A DNA stretch of 64,000 nucleotides, taken from contig NZ_JAHOPB010000004.1 of assembly GCF_019039055.1 (NCBI RefSeq), forward strand, positions 1 to 64,000, read 5' to 3'. Positions 8,435 to 15,826 of the stretch are shown piece after piece. Position numbers and translations under genes: made by a program. Origin of the DNA: Reyranella humidisoli. Lineage in GTDB: Bacteria; Pseudomonadota; Alphaproteobacteria; Reyranellales; Reyranellaceae. Numbering within the stretch: the stretch's first letter is position 1; each line of letters starts with the position of its first letter. Under the pieces are notes generated by a model that did no database searches, was not told the origin of the DNA, and worked only from the letters and a program-made list of their open reading frames with translations.

Positions 8435-9775
8435 TCACGCCCGTCCGCGCCAGGGGTGCACGAGCAGCGGCCCCGCGATCAGGCTGCCGAAGGTGACGAT
8501 GCCCACGGCGATGGCGACGAATACGCCCGGCAGACCCCAGCCGAGATGTTCGATCGCGAACCAGCCGCCGGTCGAGGCCACGAACAGGCGCATCACGCCG
8601 GCGGCGAACGGCGCCTTCATGCGGCCCGCGCCCTGGCTGGCGAAGGACAGCGTCATGCCGATCCCGAAGACGAAGTAGAACGGCGCCACGCGCGTGACAT
8701 AGGCCACGGTCGCGGCAATCACGTCGGGATCGTCTGTGAACAGCCGAGCCCAGCCTTCGGGAAAGAGCGCCACGATCCAGCCGAAGGCGCCGATGCCGAA
8801 GCCCGCGACCAGGCTGCCGATCCAGGCGGCGCGCACGGCACGGCGCCAGTCGCCGGCGCCGGCCGCGACGCCGACGATGGTCGTCAGTCCGGAGCCGATG
8901 CCGAAGGCCAGCGGCACCAGCATGAACTCCAGCCGGACACCGATGCCGTAGCCGGCGAGCGCAGCCACGCCGAAGCGGCCGACCAGGCCCGTGACCAGCA
9001 TGGCGGTGAGGTTCGCGGTGAAGGCGGAGAAGGAGGCGATCAGGCCGACCCGCAGGATCTCCCAGAACAGGCGGGCCTGCAGAGGCACGCCGGCGGCCGC
9101 CGGCACGAAGCCGAGCTTGCCGCTCCACAGGGCACGCGCTTGCAGGAGTGCCGACACTGCCGAGGTGAGCAGCGCGGAGACCGCGGGCCCGGCCATGCCC
9201 ATGCCCGGCCAGCCGCCGATACCCAGCGCCAGCACGTAGGAGAGCGGCACCTGGGCGATCGATGAGACCAGCATGTAGCGGCCGGGCGTCGTCGCATCGC
9301 CGCCGCCGCGCAACAGGGCCGACAGGAAGAAGTTGGCCCAGATGAAGATCGAACCGGTGAACAGGACGTTGGAGTAGGTGAGGGCGTTGGCCAGCGAGCG
9401 ACCTTCGCCGCCGAGCAGCCGGTAGAGCGCGGGCGCGACTGTCCAGGCGAGCAGGGTGAAGAGCAGCGCCAGCACCGTCCCCAGGACCAGCGCGTGCAGC
9501 ACCAGCTTGCGGGCGTCCTCGGTCCGGCCGGCGCCCAGTGTGCGGGCCATGGCGGCCGCCACGCCACCGCCCATGCCCCCGGCGGCCATCATGGTCATCA
9601 TCATCATGAGCGGGAAGACGAGCGCGAATCCCGCCAGCGCCTCGGTGCCCAGCCGGCCAAAGATGAAGGTCTCGGCGATGGCCACGAAGGTCTGCACGAT
9701 CATGACGGCGGTGGTGGGCGCCGACAGCTTCCACAGGCTCTTGCCGATGGGGGCCGTGAGAAGGGGATGGGCCAG
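8435..9775 (-). CDS. MATE family multidrug/Na+ efflux transporter
   Basis: A polytopic protein with about 12 helices. The MATE hallmarks are the GTEALAGFALVFP segment and the MGGGVAAAMARTLGAGR loop near the N-terminus, repeated in weaker form in the second half (YGIGVRLEFMLVPLAFGIGSG). It exports cationic compounds with Na+ or H+. The first ATG in frame is 9703, but the 24 codons before it read TAPIGKSLWKLSAPTTAV, which looks like the conserved first half of helix 1. The only starter candidate there is CTG 9775, preceded by GGAG at a 7-base spacing. I therefore placed the start at CTG 9775; an ATG 9703 start would give 422 residues and a clipped first helix. Confidence 0.85.
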   Translation of the reverse strand: MAHPLLTAPIGKSLWKLSAPTTAVMIVQTFVAIAETFIFGRLGTEALAGFALVFPLMMMMTMMAAGGMGGGVAAAMARTLGAGRTEDARKLVLHALVLGTVLALLFTLLAWTVAPALYRLLGGEGRSLANALTYSNVLFTGSIFIWANFFLSALLRGGGDATTPGRYMLVSSIAQVPLSYVLALGIGGWPGMGMAGPAVSALLTSAVSALLQARALWSGKLGFVPAAAGVPLQARLFWEILRVGLIASFSAFTANLTAMLVTGLVGRFGVAALAGYGIGVRLEFMLVPLAFGIGSGLTTIVGVAAGAGDWRRAVRAAWIGSLVAGFGIGAFGWIVALFPEGWARLFTDDPDVIAATVAYVTRVAPFYFVFGIGMTLSFASQGAGRMKAPFAAGVMRLFVASTGGWFAIEHLGWGLPGVFVAIAVGIVTFGSLIAGPLLVHPWRGRA

Positions 9776-9866
9776 GTTGGAGCTCCGATTGCGTGCATAT
9801 GCACATTATCAGCCCGCGCGATCGTGTCACCTGACAAAGGCTGCGGCAGCCCATTAGGTTTTGCCC

Positions 9867-10163
9867 ATGACAGACAAGGAACGCCCGCTCGCCAGGCCCT
9901 CGGTCCAGATCGACAACGATCGCGTGATCGTCACGGAATGGCGCTTTCCGCCGGGCAGCCACACCGGCTGGCACCGCCACAATCACGACTATGTCGTTGT
10001 CCCGGTCACGACCGGCGAACTGCACATTTTCGACGGCAAGGCGACCGTGCCGGCGCCGCTCCGGGCCGGTGTGTCCTATGCCCGCCAGACCGGGGTCGAG
10101 CACGACGTCATCAACCCCAACGATTTCGAGTTCGTCTTCGTCGAGATCGAGGTCAAGGCCTGA
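9867..10163 (+). CDS. Small cupin-domain protein
   Basis: A 98-residue single-domain cupin. Metal-binding motif 1 is GSHTGWHRHNHDYVVVPVTTGEL (three His) and motif 2 is the GVEHDVINPN stretch. Small cupins of this kind bind a divalent metal and act as dioxygenases, isomerases or sensors; the substrate cannot be read from sequence. ATG 9867 is chosen (MTDKERPLARP); a TTG lies two codons upstream. It stands alone between the divergent MATE gene and the helicase gene. Confidence 0.8.
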   Translation: MTDKERPLARPSVQIDNDRVIVTEWRFPPGSHTGWHRHNHDYVVVPVTTGELHIFDGKATVPAPLRAGVSYARQTGVEHDVINPNDFEFVFVEIEVKA

Positions 10164-10202
10164 CCCTGCTGCCGGGCAGCCCCGCGCCCGGTCGCATTGA
10201 CT

Positions 10203-10221
10203 TGACACCCTGCAGGGGTCA
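10203..10221. promoter_or_regulatory. 19-bp near-perfect palindrome upstream of helicase gene
   Basis: TGACACCCTGCAGGGGTCA reads almost the same on both strands (one mismatched pair). It begins inside a perfect TTGACA hexamer (10202-10207), so it may be an operator overlapping a -35 element. It lies 94 bases before the helicase ATG; no clear -10 box at ideal spacing is visible. Confidence 0.4.
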
Positions 10222-10314
10222 TATGGGGTCCGCCCAGCGGTCCGGCCCGATCCACGAGCCTTATGTGACCGCTCCAAGTCCAGCGGAAAGAATGGACTAA
10301 ACTACGGAAATTAA

Positions 10315-11931
10315 ATGAGTTTTGAGAGTTTGGGGCTGAGCGCCCCGGTACTGCAGGCGGTGGCCGACAAGGGCTACACGACGCCGACCCTCATCCAGGA
10401 AAAGGCCATCCCCATCGTCCTGATGGGTCGCGATGTCCTCGGATGCGCCCAGACGGGCACAGGCAAGACTGCCTCCTTCGTCCTCCCCATGATCGACATT
10501 CTCGCGGAAGGCCGGTCGAAGTCGCGGATGCCGCGCTCGCTCATCCTCGAGCCGACCCGCGAACTGGCCGCCCAGGTGGCCGAAAACTTCGAGATCTACG
10601 GCAAGAACCACAAGCTCAACATGGCGCTGCTGATCGGCGGCGTGAGCTTCCCCGACCAGGAACGTGCCCTCGAACGCGGCGCCGACGTCCTGATCGCCAC
10701 GCCGGGCCGGCTGCTCGACCATTTCGAGCGCGGCGGCATCCTGCTGAACGACGTCAAGATCCTGGTGATCGACGAAGCCGACCGCATGCTCGACATGGGC
10801 TTCATTCCGGACGTCGAGCGCATCGTAGCCACCCTGCCGCCGTTGCGACAGACCCTGTTCTTCTCCGCGACCATGCCGCCGGAGATCAAGCGCCTGGCCG
10901 ACCGCTTCCTCAGCAACCCGAAGGAAGTCACCGTCTCGGCGCCGGCCTCGGCCTCCAAGAACATCGTGCAGGGCCTCGTGGTCGTGCAGGAAGACGACAA
11001 GCGTGAGGCTCTGCGGGCCCTGATCAAGGAACAGGACATCAAGAACGCGATCGTGTTCTGCAATCGCAAGCGCGACGTGGCGATCCTCCAGACTTCGCTG
11101 AAGAAGCACGGCTTCAATGCGGGCGCGCTGCATGGCGACATGAGCCAGCCGGCACGCATGGAGACGCTCGAGAAGTTCAAGCAGGGCGAGATCCAGATCC
11201 TGGTCGCCTCCGACGTCGCCGCCCGCGGCCTCGACATCGTGGCGATGAGCCATGTGTTCAACTTCGACGTGCCGTTCTCGCCCGAGGACTACGTCCACCG
11301 CATCGGCCGTACCGGCCGCGCCGGCAATACCGGTCATTCCTTCACCCTGGCCTCGCCCGACGAGGGCGGCCTGGTCGAGGCGATCGAGAAGCTGATCGGC
11401 ACCACCATCCCGCGCGTCGAAGTGCCGGGCATGGCGGAACTCGCCTTCGAGCCGTCCGATGGACGCCGTCGCGGCCGTGGCCGCGGACGCGGTGGTTCCA
11501 GCAGCGGCAGCAGCCGTGGCCGCAGCGCCGGCGGCGGTCGTCCGCCGCGCGAGGCACGCCCCGAGCGCGAGCCGCGCCCGGAAGCGGAAGCCGCCCGTCC
11601 TGAAGTCGAGGCCCGTCCCGAGCGCGAGGCCCGTCCGGAGCGTGAGGCCCGCCCGCCGCGGGCGCCGCGTCCCGAGCGCGAGGCGCGTCCGCCGCGCGAG
11701 CCGCGGGCCGAGCGTCCGCCGCGTGAGGCCGCCCGTCCGGAGCGCGAGCCGCGTCCCGAACGTGAGGCACGTCCCGATCGTGAGGCACGGCCGCCGCGCG
11801 AGCCCCGTTCGGATCGCCGTCCGGATCGCTCGGAACGTCCCCGTCAGGATCGTCGCGATCGAGACGACTCGCCCGCGCCGCTCGGCCTCGGCGATCACGT
11901 GCCGGCTTTCCTCGCCCGTCCGACGCGCTAG
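10315..11931 (+). CDS. DEAD-box ATP-dependent RNA helicase (RhlE-like) with charged repeat tail
   Basis: Unwinds RNA duplexes; the closest group is probably RhlE/CsdA-like. Motifs in order: Q motif (PTLIQEKAIP) near 23, Walker A AQTGTGKT near 45-52, PTRELA near 81, DEAD-box VIDEADRMLDMGF near 151, SAT near 184, then the C-terminal RecA domain with VASDVAARGLDI and HRIGRTGRAG near 329-338. Residues from about 385 to 530 form a low-complexity RNA-binding tail rich in Arg, Pro and Glu, with recurring PEREARP and RPPREPR units. The ATG at 10315 follows an A-rich leader (GGAAATTAA), typical of cold-responsive helicase mRNAs, although that is only an inference. Confidence 0.93.
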   Translation: MSFESLGLSAPVLQAVADKGYTTPTLIQEKAIPIVLMGRDVLGCAQTGTGKTASFVLPMIDILAEGRSKSRMPRSLILEPTRELAAQVAENFEIYGKNHKLNMALLIGGVSFPDQERALERGADVLIATPGRLLDHFERGGILLNDVKILVIDEADRMLDMGFIPDVERIVATLPPLRQTLFFSATMPPEIKRLADRFLSNPKEVTVSAPASASKNIVQGLVVVQEDDKREALRALIKEQDIKNAIVFCNRKRDVAILQTSLKKHGFNAGALHGDMSQPARMETLEKFKQGEIQILVASDVAARGLDIVAMSHVFNFDVPFSPEDYVHRIGRTGRAGNTGHSFTLASPDEGGLVEAIEKLIGTTIPRVEVPGMAELAFEPSDGRRRGRGRGRGGSSSGSSRGRSAGGGRPPREARPEREPRPEAEAARPEVEARPEREARPEREARPPRAPRPEREARPPREPRAERPPREAARPEREPRPEREARPDREARPPREPRSDRRPDRSERPRQDRRDRDDSPAPLGLGDHVPAFLARPTR

Positions 11932-11958
11932 AATCGCGCGTCGCGGCGGAGGGCGTTC

Positions 11959-12198
11959 ATGCAGACCATTTTCGTCATGGTGAAATGCGAGCTCGGCAAG
12001 GCCTACGACGTTGCTGACAACGCCGTGGCCGTCGAGCAGGTCTCGGAGGTCTATTCGACCTCCGGGCAATACGATCTTCTGATGAAGTGCTATCTCGACG
12101 AGAAGACCGACATCGGTCATTTCGTGACGAGCCAGATCCAGACGCTTCCGGGCGTGAAGGACACCTTCACCCTGATCACCTTCAAGGCGTTTTCCTGA
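11959..12198 (+). CDS. Stand-alone Lrp/AsnC ligand-binding (RAM) domain protein
   Basis: Only 79 residues, matching the C-terminal effector domain of Lrp/AsnC regulators. The fold is beta-alpha-beta-beta-alpha-beta with the AVAVEQVSEVYSTSGQYDLLMKC core and the end strand VKDTFTLITFKAF. It has no helix-turn-helix, so it probably binds an amino acid and oligomerises, or modulates full-length partners, without binding DNA itself. Its stop codon overlaps the inferred CTG start of the next gene. Confidence 0.85.
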   Translation: MQTIFVMVKCELGKAYDVADNAVAVEQVSEVYSTSGQYDLLMKCYLDEKTDIGHFVTSQIQTLPGVKDTFTLITFKAFS

Positions 12199-13349
12199 GT
12201 ACGGCCCTTCCGCGCCGGCATCTCCCGAGGGGCGAGGATTTCCTTCTCCTCCCGCCTTCCATTCAGCCCTACGCCTATCGCAACGTCGACAAGCTCTTCG
12301 CCCATCGGGTGATCCGCCGGGGTGCGAGCCCGCGCGAGTTGCCGCGTGGCGCCGAGATCGCTCCGGTCTATGCCGCCGGCGGTCGCGAGCACGACGTCGC
12401 CTCGTTCATGGATCGCAACGTGGTCGTGGGCATCCTGGTGATCCATCGCGGCCGGATCGTGCTGGAACGCTACGGGCTCGGCCTGCAGGAGCACGATCGC
12501 TGGTCGACCATGTCGACCGTGAAGTCGATGACGGCGATGCTGGTGGGCGCCGCTGTTCACGACGGTGTCATCAAGTCGATCGACGATCCGCTGACCGACT
12601 ACCTGCCGGCGCTGCGGCGATCGGCTTACGAGGGCGTGACTTTGCGGCATGTGATGACGATGTCGTCGGGCGTGCGCTGGACCGAGGTCTATCCCGACCG
12701 GAACTCCGACGTGAACCGCTACAGCAAGTCGCTGGCCGACAAGGTGCCCGACGGCGTGCTGAAGCTGATGGCGTCCCTGCCGCGCGCGCATCCGCCGGGC
12801 AGCACCTTCCTCTACAATTCCGGAGACACATTCTTGCTGGGCGCCGCGCTCACCCGCGCGGTCGGCAGGCCGCTGGCCGACTACATGTCGGAGAAGGTCT
12901 GGCAGCCGGCCGGCATGGAATGCGACGCCTTCTATACGCTCGAGAGCGAAGGCGGGCAGGAGATCGGCGGCAGTCGCGCCGGCATGGTCCTGCGCGACTT
13001 CGGCCGCTTCGCGGAGTTCGTGCGCAAAGACGGCGTGATCGACGGCGCGCGCGTGTTGCCCGAGGGCTGGGTCGCGGCGGCGGCGACGCCCGCCTTCAAG
13101 GTGCCCGCGCCGGTCGTCCCCGACATCACGCATTACGGCTACAGCTGGTGGCTGGGCGACGGCGTGATGGCCGCGATCGGCCATGCCGGCCAGCGCATCG
13201 ACATCTATCGCGCGGAGGATCTGTCGGTGGTGACGCTCGCCGCCCTGCCGCAGCCGCCTTTCGTTCCCGCGACCGATCACGATCGGCGCGCCGAGATCGT
13301 GACCTTCACGCAGGCCGTGAGGGCGGCCTGCTCGAACTCCAACGAGTGA
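12195..13349 (+). CDS. Serine hydrolase, beta-lactamase class C family
   Basis: Family S12-type serine hydrolase (esterase or peptidase). Catalytic motifs are the SxxK tetrad STVKS (SMTAMLVG follows) and the YxN motif in LYNSGDTF; the class C-like closing region is GHAGQRIDIY. The N-terminal stretch NVDKLFAHRVIRRGASPRELPR precedes the fold. No ATG, GTG or TTG exists in frame between the upstream gene and GTG 12309. The family alignment seems to need residues before that GTG, so I infer CTG 12195, which overlaps the previous stop as CTGA and follows AAGG by 7 bases. An ATG at 12087 would overlap the Lrp-like gene by 112 bases and is unlikely. No signal peptide is seen. Confidence 0.75.
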   Translation: MSTALPRRHLPRGEDFLLLPPSIQPYAYRNVDKLFAHRVIRRGASPRELPRGAEIAPVYAAGGREHDVASFMDRNVVVGILVIHRGRIVLERYGLGLQEHDRWSTMSTVKSMTAMLVGAAVHDGVIKSIDDPLTDYLPALRRSAYEGVTLRHVMTMSSGVRWTEVYPDRNSDVNRYSKSLADKVPDGVLKLMASLPRAHPPGSTFLYNSGDTFLLGAALTRAVGRPLADYMSEKVWQPAGMECDAFYTLESEGGQEIGGSRAGMVLRDFGRFAEFVRKDGVIDGARVLPEGWVAAAATPAFKVPAPVVPDITHYGYSWWLGDGVMAAIGHAGQRIDIYRAEDLSVVTLAALPQPPFVPATDHDRRAEIVTFTQAVRAACSNSNE

Positions 13350-13357
13350 GCCAACGC

Positions 13358-13891
13358 ATGTCGACGACGCCCGCCAAGAAGCTCGAAGTCTTCATCGAGC
13401 GTATCGTCATGGGCAGCCGCTGGCTTCAGGCGCCGCTCTACATTGGACTGGTCTTCGTGCTGGGCGTCGTGGTCGTGAAGTTTCCCTTCAAGATCTGGGA
13501 ACTGATGCGCAAGGCGATCTCCGCCGAGGAGGCCGATCTCGTGCTCGCGGTGCTGTCGCTGGTCGACCTGATCATGGTGGCAAACCTCGTGGTGATGGTG
13601 ATCATCTCCGGCTACGAAAACTTCGTGAGCCACATCGACGTCGACGAGACGCGCGACAGGCTCGCCTGGTTCGGCAAGCTCGACGCGGGCTCGCTCAAGA
13701 TCAAGCTGGCCAGCTCGATCGTGGCGATCTCCTCGATCCACCTGCTGCAGCGCTTCCTCGAGGCCGGCGACTATGACAACAGCAAGCTCTACGTGCTGGT
13801 CGTCATGCACATGGCATTCGTGGTATCGGCCTTGATGCTCACCTACATCGACAAGATCGGTTCCGACAAGAAAGCGGCCGGCGGCCCTTGA
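13358..13891 (+). CDS. UPF0114 (YqhA) family membrane protein
   Basis: A 177-residue protein with three or four membrane helices: about 26-46 (LYIGLVFVLGVVVV), 64-90 (LVDLIMVANLVVMVIISGYENFVS) and a helix near 145-165. The GYENFVS motif and the LDLIMVANL-like helix are characteristic of UPF0114 proteins. Function is unknown in the literature I know. The ATG at 13358 is 8 bases after the hydrolase stop, so it is likely in an operon with it. Its stop TGA overlaps the TTG start of the next gene. Confidence 0.85.
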   Translation: MSTTPAKKLEVFIERIVMGSRWLQAPLYIGLVFVLGVVVVKFPFKIWELMRKAISAEEADLVLAVLSLVDLIMVANLVVMVIISGYENFVSHIDVDETRDRLAWFGKLDAGSLKIKLASSIVAISSIHLLQRFLEAGDYDNSKLYVLVVMHMAFVVSALMLTYIDKIGSDKKAAGGP

Positions 13892-14499
13892 GCGCCGGGG
13901 GCAAGGCGGTCCTCGCCATCTGGGTCGACGTCGATCCGGCCGACCAGGCCTTCTTCGAGCACTGGCACAGCCGCGAGCATCTGGGCGAGCGCGTCTCCTG
14001 TCCCGGCTGGCTGCGCGGCAGCCGGTTCCGGGGCGTCGCGCGGCCCGACCGCTACCTGCTGTTCTACGATGCCGAGACCCAGGCCGCCTTCGAGAGCGAG
14101 ACCTATTACGCCCGCCTGCGCGCGCCCAGCGAGATGAGCCGCGCGATCTTCCCGAAGTTCCGCGACACATCCCGAACCGTCTGCGCGGTCGAGCAGCGCT
14201 GGGGCGAAGGCATCGGCGCGGCCGCTCTCACCCTGCGCATGAAGGCCAACAATGTAGCGCCCTTCGACAGGCTCGCCTCGCCCGAGACGGCGCGTGTCGA
14301 TCTGCTGAGTGGCCGCGCGAAGGTCGGCCAGGCGCAAACGGTCGAGAAGGACCTGCGCGGCACGCCCGACCAGCAGATCGAGCGGGCGCTGGTCGCGTTC
14401 TTCTGGTCGGTGGAAGCCGCCCAGGCGGCGCGGGAGCGTCACGCCCCCGAAGGCGAGGTCTTCGCCCTCCGCCACACCGTGTCGAAGGGCGACCTCTGA
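13888..14499 (+). CDS. Hypothetical protein, possible duplicated alpha/beta-barrel fold
   Basis: A 203-residue protein I do not recognise with certainty. It starts AVLAIWVDVDPADQAFFEHWHSREHLGER, similar to dimeric alpha/beta-barrel proteins of the DUF4286/EthD type, where a strand is followed by a helix with a conserved WH..EH. Around residue 105 a second similar half follows. No signal peptide or membrane helix. The start is TTG 13888, which forms a TTGA overlap with the upstream stop, so translation is probably coupled to the UPF0114 gene. Confidence 0.7.
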   Translation: MSAGGKAVLAIWVDVDPADQAFFEHWHSREHLGERVSCPGWLRGSRFRGVARPDRYLLFYDAETQAAFESETYYARLRAPSEMSRAIFPKFRDTSRTVCAVEQRWGEGIGAAALTLRMKANNVAPFDRLASPETARVDLLSGRAKVGQAQTVEKDLRGTPDQQIERALVAFFWSVEAAQAARERHAPEGEVFALRHTVSKGDL

Positions 14500-14502
14500 T
14501 TT

Positions 14503-14569
14503 GTCATCCCGAGCGTTAGCGAGGGATCCTTACTCGAACGAAAAGATCCCTCACTGCGTTCGGGATGAC
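14503..14569. repeat. Inverted pair of dispersed GTCATCCCGAGCG-type repeats
   Basis: Arms 14503-14528 and 14545-14569 are inverted copies of a unit reading GTCATCCCGAGCG...AGCGAGGGATC, with a short spacer. It fills the gap between convergent genes and would fold into a long hairpin. The same unit recurs near 46195, 47122, 55847, 55917 and 61721. Confidence 0.8.
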
Positions 14570-14579
14570 AGCTCCCCTG

Positions 14580-15722
14580 TTAGTTGATCAGCCCGTAGAA
14601 CTTCCCGGCGTTGGTGCAGGTGATCATCTTCACCTGCTCGGCCGGGACCTCGGCGAACTGTTCCTTGATGTACTTGTCGGAGTGCGGCCAGACACCGTCG
14701 CCGTGCGGGTAGTCGGAGCCCCACATCAGGCTCTCCGCGCCCATGTCGTCGATCAGCTTGGCGCCGATGCGGTCGAACTGGAACGTGGCCTTGCACTGGC
14801 GGCGCCAGTAGTCCGACGGCTTCATCTTCATGCCGAGATCGTGGAAGCGGTCCTCCCATTCGAAGTCCATGCGGTCGAGCGCGTAGGGGATCCAGCCGCA
14901 GCCCGATTCGCCGAAGGCGATGCGGACGTTGGGGAAGCGCTCCAGCACGTTGGCGCCCATGATCGCTGCCAGGATGTTCACCAGGTTCATCTGGAAGCCC
15001 GAGACCACGGTGAAGAACACCGAGCGGCCGACCCGGCCGGGATACTTCTCGATGGTACCCGGCGGGACGTTGGGGAAGGTGTGGAAGTGCAGCGGCAGCT
15101 GCACGTCGTTCACCGCCTTCCACAGCGGATCCCACATCGGGTGCCACATCGGCTCCATGTCCCACGAGCAGGAGAGCTCGAGGCCCTTGATGCCCATCTT
15201 GGCGACCCGGTAGACCTCCTTCACCGCGGCGTCGATGTCGCCGTACGGCAGGCACGCGAGACCGATGTGCCGGTCCGGGTAATGGCTGCAGAAGTCCTTC
15301 AGCCAGTCGTTGTAGATGCGCAGCATCTCGTTGCCGGCCTCGCGGTCGTTGAGGCGGCTGGCGGCGCCCAGGATGCCGTAGATCACCTCGGCGTCGACGC
15401 CGTCGCGATCGAGATCCTTGATGCGCAGATGCGGGTCTGAAATTCGGCGGATGTCCTTGGCGCCGTCGGCATAGAGACCGGTCTCCGCCATGATGTCGAC
15501 GCGGCCATGCTTGCCGGGCACGAACTTGGAGCCGGACGGGCCGACGCCGTTCTTGAAGCCGAACGAGGCGCCGTTCTTCGCCACCCACTTCGGACCGTCG
15601 TCGGTGTCGGTGACGTAAGGCATGCGCTCCTTGAGATCGCGCGGCGCCATCGACGTGAAGAGATCGGGCGGCATCCACGGAAGATCGAGGTGGCTGTCGG
15701 CCGAGATCCGCTTGTACTGCAT
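14580..15722 (-). CDS. Amidohydrolase_2 family metal-dependent hydrolase
   Basis: A 380-residue TIM-barrel hydrolase or decarboxylase of the ACMSD/amidohydrolase_2 family. N-terminal metal motif is ISADSHLDLP (the DxH version of HxH). Further ligands are in LPLHFHTFP (His), the GESGCGWIPYALDRMD segment and GSDYPHGDG (Asp) near the C-terminus. Such enzymes hydrolyse or decarboxylate aromatic and ring-opened acids. It is divergent from the GMC oxidoreductase, with about 100 bases between the starts. The ATG at 15722 gives normal length. Confidence 0.87.
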   Translation of the reverse strand: MQYKRISADSHLDLPWMPPDLFTSMAPRDLKERMPYVTDTDDGPKWVAKNGASFGFKNGVGPSGSKFVPGKHGRVDIMAETGLYADGAKDIRRISDPHLRIKDLDRDGVDAEVIYGILGAASRLNDREAGNEMLRIYNDWLKDFCSHYPDRHIGLACLPYGDIDAAVKEVYRVAKMGIKGLELSCSWDMEPMWHPMWDPLWKAVNDVQLPLHFHTFPNVPPGTIEKYPGRVGRSVFFTVVSGFQMNLVNILAAIMGANVLERFPNVRIAFGESGCGWIPYALDRMDFEWEDRFHDLGMKMKPSDYWRRQCKATFQFDRIGAKLIDDMGAESLMWGSDYPHGDGVWPHSDKYIKEQFAEVPAEQVKMITCTNAGKFYGLIN

Positions 15723-15826
15723 GGCGTTTGCTCCCCTGATTTCGCTGCGGGAATTATGCGCCGTCTGACCGTCGGAGCAATGCCCCTACTATTTCGCGGG
15801 TCGGCTTGTGTGCTAGGCATCGCCCG

